64,000 nt of DNA from contig CAIIXF020000001.1 in assembly GCA_903813345.2 (NCBI GenBank), positions 46,951,885-47,015,884 on the forward strand. Direction: 5' to 3'. A program made the position numbers and the translations under genes. Positions 59,734 to 64,000 of the stretch are shown here, piece after piece; positions within the stretch are counted from its first letter, which is position 1, and each line of letters opens with the position of its first letter. The stretch comes from Owenia fusiformis. Its lineage: Eukaryota; Annelida; Polychaeta; Sabellida; Oweniidae. The notes beneath the pieces are model-generated. The model searched no databases and was not told where the DNA came from. It worked only from the letters and a program-made list of their open reading frames with translations.

Positions 59734-59818
59734 ACAAAAATTGTATCTTTGCTAACAAAGATTGTACCTTTGCTAACAAAGATTGTATCTTTGCTAACAA
59801 AAATTGTATCTTTGCTAA
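59734..59818. repeat. 21-bp tandem repeat
   Basis: Four head-to-tail copies of CAAAGATTGTATCTTTGCTAA with one or two differences each, lying inside the 58745-62045 element. Confidence 0.85.
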
Positions 59819-59901
59819 AAATTTCTTTATTTCTGGGCATAATATTTCATAAAATTGGCTTCAAAATCTACAATTTTGGGAATGTAAAATCTATATAATT
59901 A

Positions 59902-60325
59902 CTCAGATGCAAGGGTAGTTACCATTTTCCCCACCAGGTGGTTAATTCGGGTGAAATAACATTGCAGGGTATTACAAAGTTCCCTTAAACTTGAATATTC
60001 TTAATTTCTAGTGGTTCACATTTCATATTATTCGTTTGTATCTGATAGTTGTACAAATTAAAATATCTCCAGTTAAAGAAAATATTATCTGCACAACACA
60101 AGAAAAGATATTTCACTTTTTGTGTTTTACAACATGGCGACTATGGGGAATCTCCCTGACCTAAACGTCACATTTTCGAAAAAAATCAATTTTAAAGTTG
60201 ATGGACTCATTTCAAAACCACATTTCTTGAAGTATTTTTTCATTAAGATTCAAAAATTAACATCAGTTAGACTGAATTTTTAATTTTTAATGACAAAAAT
60301 AAAGATTGTTACTACTCCCATCTAG
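59902..60325. mobile_element. MITE with CTCAGATGCGAGTAG-type ends, copy 2
   Basis: Full-length relative of the element at 11535-11965, in the same orientation. The ends (CTCAGATGCAAGGGTAG and CTACTCCCATCTAG) have diverged. Confidence 0.75.
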
Positions 60326-62198
60326 CAAATTGGATTATGAGCCTTAAAAATAATCGTTTTCGCCTTAACACAGCAACTGTGTATTTATCTTTCAATGTTC
60401 TTTTTACTCAAATTCACCAGAAACACCAGTGTCTCTTTAATAACTTGAAATAAACATGCATCTGCAATGGTAGTGCAATTTTAGTTGTTGCAATGCAACA
60501 TACATAAGAGAGAAATGTGATAGATAGAGACCACGCAGAACAGACATACAGTTAGAAAGGGCCAGAAACCTTCTGGCGAGAGAAAATTTTGAAGTTCGGA
60601 ATAGATTTCAAGGGCTGCATATTATGACAGTATTTCAGAACCCTCTTCCTCTCCTCTGACCAAATCATGGATGATGTCTCTGTTTACCAAGTCTTCCACT
60701 AATCCAACAAACAAACTATTAAGCTTGTTGTTGATTGGCAACCATTTTGAAAAAGACATGTATGTACACACATACAGCACTGAATATTGTCATATTGAGA
60801 AAAATATTCTTATTTTCTCATTTGAACATTTAAGAGATTAAGATTTTAAGATTTTAAACGGCAATATGTCTTTCACCATAAGTACTTCCTGGCCATAAAA
60901 ACAATGTGTTTTATTCCAAGTGAAGTTCCCATGATTGTTAAATATGAATCCAACTTTCTGGGAAATTATGGATTAGGATCCCACATTGGCACTTTTTTAA
61001 AATGTTAAGCTTATTTTGTAAAAAGATGATCTTCTTTCTCAATTAAAACATATCAAAAGTTGCATCACTTTATATCAACAATTACTTAAAACACTTTCAA
61101 ACTATTCTACTTTTGAAGAAGTTTAAGAGCCCTTGTTAGATTGATTTAATTCTTTGTAATATTTTCCACAGCCATTGAAAAAAGGCATACATTTTCAATA
61201 AAAGGTGAAAATGTTTGTTAACTAATAGACATACAGTACAATTTCCACTGATTTCAACATTTTGGTGACATTTAGTCAATGGTAAAAATTATATTTAGAC
61301 AATAAAAGAATTGAGATCTAACTTAATATAATGTAAGTTACCATACCTTGACGACATATCTTGTAAGTAATAGCTAACCAACTCCTTCTCTGCGACATTT
61401 TGAATTTTCTGAGCCATTAATCATAAAATTAACGCCATCTTCAATTTAATTGAGTACATATGGCCATATGACTTTGAAGGAATCTGACAATAATTGCAAA
61501 ATCATACATAAGACAGACGATGAACTGACAGACTGACGGACGGAGGACTTCATTATATCCCCACTGAACTTTCTTCGTTGGGAAAATAAAGACTATAAAC
61601 CTTATCAAATGAATTCTACCACCCATTAATGTATACTTGGACATCAATCTTACTGTTGTAGCATGCATACAAGTGAAGATATCATCTTTGTTACATCTCT
61701 GGCAGCCATTTTGAAAAAGGCATAATTTTTTGATATGAAGAGGAAGTTCTTAACTTTCAAGACTCACACCATACTAAATTGATTCTTCACCAACAAAATG
61801 TATATTTAGGCACCAATCGTATCATTATAGTATGCATAGAAGAAAATATATTGTCTCCGTTGTATTTTTGGCGGCCATTTTGAAAAATTTGAATATTTCC
61901 AATATAAAGCGCCATCTGGCGTGTGTCTTTGGATAAATTTGATTCTATGGTCCTAAGGTACTGTCATGTCAAAGGAAACGTTTGCATCATAGATTGAAGT
62001 CCAGACCCCCTTAAATGCAGTTAACCCATCTACTAGATATTCTTATTGTCCGTCAAGCCATTGCCACTGTACTTGTCAAATATTTTTGCTAATTTGATGC
62101 GTAAGTGTTTAGATTGACTTAAGATAAATTTCTGTCATCAACTCCTCAATAAGCTCAAGCAGATTTTTGGCAATATGTTCTGTTGCCGTGCCAATATA

Positions 62199-62659
62199 CA
62201 GGGTGACGCAAAAAATGCCACCCACTTATTCTGGAATAACTTTGTCAATAACGACGGAATCTTCGTAATTTTTTATCAAAGATTGATGTACTTGAATTGC
62301 ATCAAATACAATTTTCTGAAATTGAGATTTCTTTCTTAGCCATTATTTGTGTCATTTCTGTATTGCTTTCACATATTTTATCATTTAAATGTCATATCTA
62401 CCCATTTTCCTTCATAATTTGTGCTATATTTGAGGAACTGACTCACTTTTTAAGTAAATTTAAAAAAAGAAAGATTTCTAAATCACATTTTCGAACGATT
62501 TTGTGTCAGAGCATGCCTCCGCGGAAAATGTGACATCTCTTTATTCTTAGTTATTGATGCAATGCAAGTATACCAATCTTTCTTCCATTGAACACTCTAT
62601 CTACACATAAAAGAAAGTAATTCTGAAATAAGTGGGTGGCATTTTTTGGTGTCACCCTG
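62199..62659. mobile_element. Mariner-type MITE
   Basis: Ends CAGGGTGACGCAAAAAATGCC and inverted GGCATTTTTTGGTGTCACCCTG, flanked by TA. No transposase. Its ends differ from the CAGGGTGGTCC group at 9390 and 10456, so it belongs to a separate family. Confidence 0.75.
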
Positions 62660-63157
62660 TATTTAATGGCTCTTCTGACATTTCTAACATAGTCTACCTT
62701 AATTAAGAGGTCGTAGTCAACACAGATTTGAAATTCATACAGTGATCATCCATTGGGAATGTTATTAACATGTACAATTGGTTACCATGCCAAGCAATTA
62801 TTGTAATTACTTTTCAGTTTGAATGAAATATCCCTATGTTTTATGGTTTTGGGTCGTAATATTTGATATTAGAATGGAAGGGGAGGGGTGTTGGACACTG
62901 TTTCTTTTGACGCTTGAATTTCATTTGGGATAGTTGGAGTTTGTTTTTAATGACAATATTCGCTTAAAGATTTTGTTTCTCTTGTGTTTTCTGATCATGT
63001 TTGGTATTTTCCCTTTGAAATTATATCAATACATTTCTTATTATTAGACTCGTAAAACAAAAATACGTTTAAACTAGTTTTTACAATTTATGTCAGGCAA
63101 ATTACACTTAATTTCAAGTTGACACAGTGCTTTAGATTATTTCTCAAAGTCCAACCT

Positions 63158-63472
63158 TTAATTTGGCATGATCCTGTCTTGCCATGGTACACTTCCTGCT
63201 GGAGAGTTGACCCAGTGCTTCAGAGTATTTCTCACAATCTTCCCCTTTTTGTTTGCTGTGTTGTGGCCTCTGATATTGACAGGCCTGACATCTTCCAAGT
63301 TGCAATCTCTCCTCCATTCCCCAGGAACCATGTCGCCTCTTCTGTCCTCTTGGTCAATCAGTGCATTTTGCATTGTAGGGTACCTCATTTTCATCAAGTT
63401 GTGGAGAATGCAGCATGTCATGACTATCAGCCTCGCTGTGGATGGCTTATGGTTCATCGTTGAGAGGGGGAC
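63158..63472 (-). CDS. HARBI1-like nuclease gene, last exon
   Basis: Preceded by the acceptor tttcag, phase 0, 104 codons and a stop. It encodes PSTARLIVMTCCILHNLMK, the conserved helix near the end of PIF/Harbinger DDE domains, then a charged tail ending in WQDRIMPN. It joins in phase to the exon at 63743-64000. In vertebrates HARBI1 is a domesticated transposase of unknown biochemical role. Here it could be domesticated or part of a live transposon; no inverted repeat is seen within the window on this side. Confidence 0.8.
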   Translation of the reverse strand, partial: VPLSTMNHKPSTARLIVMTCCILHNLMKMRYPTMQNALIDQEDRRGDMVPGEWRRDCNLEDVRPVNIRGHNTANKKGKIVRNTLKHWVNSPAGSVPWQDRIMPN

Positions 63473-63742
63473 CTGAAATGTTATTATGCGTTAAATTGAA
63501 TTAATTTGAAAATACGGATTAATAGTTAAACTGTCATAGGTCGAATGTGGAACTCAGTTGGTTCCAATTTATGCGCATCTTTCAAATTATTTATCAAACA
63601 AAACATACTATTTTCATGTCTCAATTAGCGGAAGTTCGAATGAAGTCTCATTTACTCGAAGTCGAATAAACGTATCTAGATAGTCCCAGGAACTTGGAGT
63701 TTAACTGTTTGTTTCGCCGACATATTATAAATTACAATGTAC

Positions 63743-64000
63743 CTGGAATCGGTTGGCCAAAATTCCAAAGGCGTTTTCTGAAACCCTCCTAGCCCTCGAT
63801 AACCGGTAGTTTAGAATTCTTTCCTCTCTAGTGAGGGTTCTATGTCCATAGGGCTTCTGCATGTGATCACTGAGGCTGAATGCGTCATCCCCTACCAAGA
63901 AAAAAGGCATATCAACGGTGTCGTTGGGAAATGGCTGTTGGTGTGGAAATGCGATCGAACCATCCTGCACCAACTCCAAGAATTCCGATGCATTATAGAT
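63743..64000 (-). CDS. HARBI1-like nuclease gene, internal exon, partial at window end
   Basis: Open to the window edge. It encodes FFLVGDDAFSL with the second catalytic Asp, then MQKPYGHRTLTREERI and RARRVSENAFGILANRF with the third catalytic acid (Glu). This is the diagnostic core of the DDE superfamily 4 (Harbinger) nuclease. Donor CAG|gtacat. The first acidic residue and the N-terminus lie beyond 64000. Confidence 0.85.

Larger units (their letters stand above)
58745..62045. mobile_element. 3.3-kb fold-back element with internal GGCCGCCA repeats
   Basis: Left arm at about 58755-58915 (TAGTAGATGGGTTAAC, ATGATGCAAATG, TCCAAAGACACAAGCTAG, GATGGCGCTTTATATTGGAAA) recurs inverted at about 61865-62035. 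Between the arms, units containing TTTTCAAAATGGC.GCCA, a TGTGCATGCTACAAT block and GGTGTCAAAA repeat about five times (58850, 59205, 59400, 59560) and again inverted near 61700-61860. A separate MITE (59902-60325) is inserted inside. Confidence 0.6.

Overview
The window is AT-rich eukaryotic DNA with short introns, many small inverted-repeat transposons and one 500-base assembly gap (33501-34000). Gene content and repeat types suggest a marine invertebrate, most likely a lophotrochozoan such as a mollusc. This is an inference; no diagnostic marker gene is present. Nothing bacterial was seen.

Host genes. (1) Minus strand 9128-2694: a three-exon gene for a ~750-aa low-complexity nuclear-type protein with a CtBP-binding-like PLDLT motif and a C-terminal SAM domain. 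(2) Plus strand 36337-52296: a nine-exon gene for a secreted chymotrypsin-fold serine protease with an extra N-terminal six-cysteine domain. Its coding exon 5 is split by a large mobile element. (3) Plus strand 54235-56593: a two-exon Shaw-like voltage-gated potassium channel with a very long, glycosylated, acidic/tyrosine-rich S1-S2 loop. (4) Minus strand 64000-63158: the 3' part of a HARBI1/Harbinger-type DDE nuclease gene that runs off the window.

The most striking object is a 10,254-bp Polinton/Maverick-type element at 39654-49907. It has ~303/305-bp terminal inverted repeats differing at about nine positions and a perfect 6-bp target duplication (CTCAGA). It carries a virion-assembly set: penton-like minor capsid protein with an in-frame stop, small basic protein, major capsid protein, adenain-type protease, A32/FtsK-like packaging ATPase and three small proteins. 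On the opposite strand are two small spliced genes, one for a membrane glycoprotein and one for a protein with two PC4-like repeats. I find no protein-primed DNA polymerase B and no integrase. A 2.55-kb cluster of palindromic repeats (GGGCCAACGTTGGCCC type) has inserted between its protease and ATPase genes.

The rest is mostly repeats: mariner-type elements with CAGGGTGG ends (9390, 10456, 25667, 62199), MITEs and fold-back elements, a 1.6-kb tandem array in intron 1 of the protease gene, minisatellite-ended elements near 21-23 kb, a nested CTATCACACCAAACTA family at 25.6-33 kb, and two LINE 3' remnants. Exon models were built by eye from GT/AG sites and reading phase; none is backed by transcript data.
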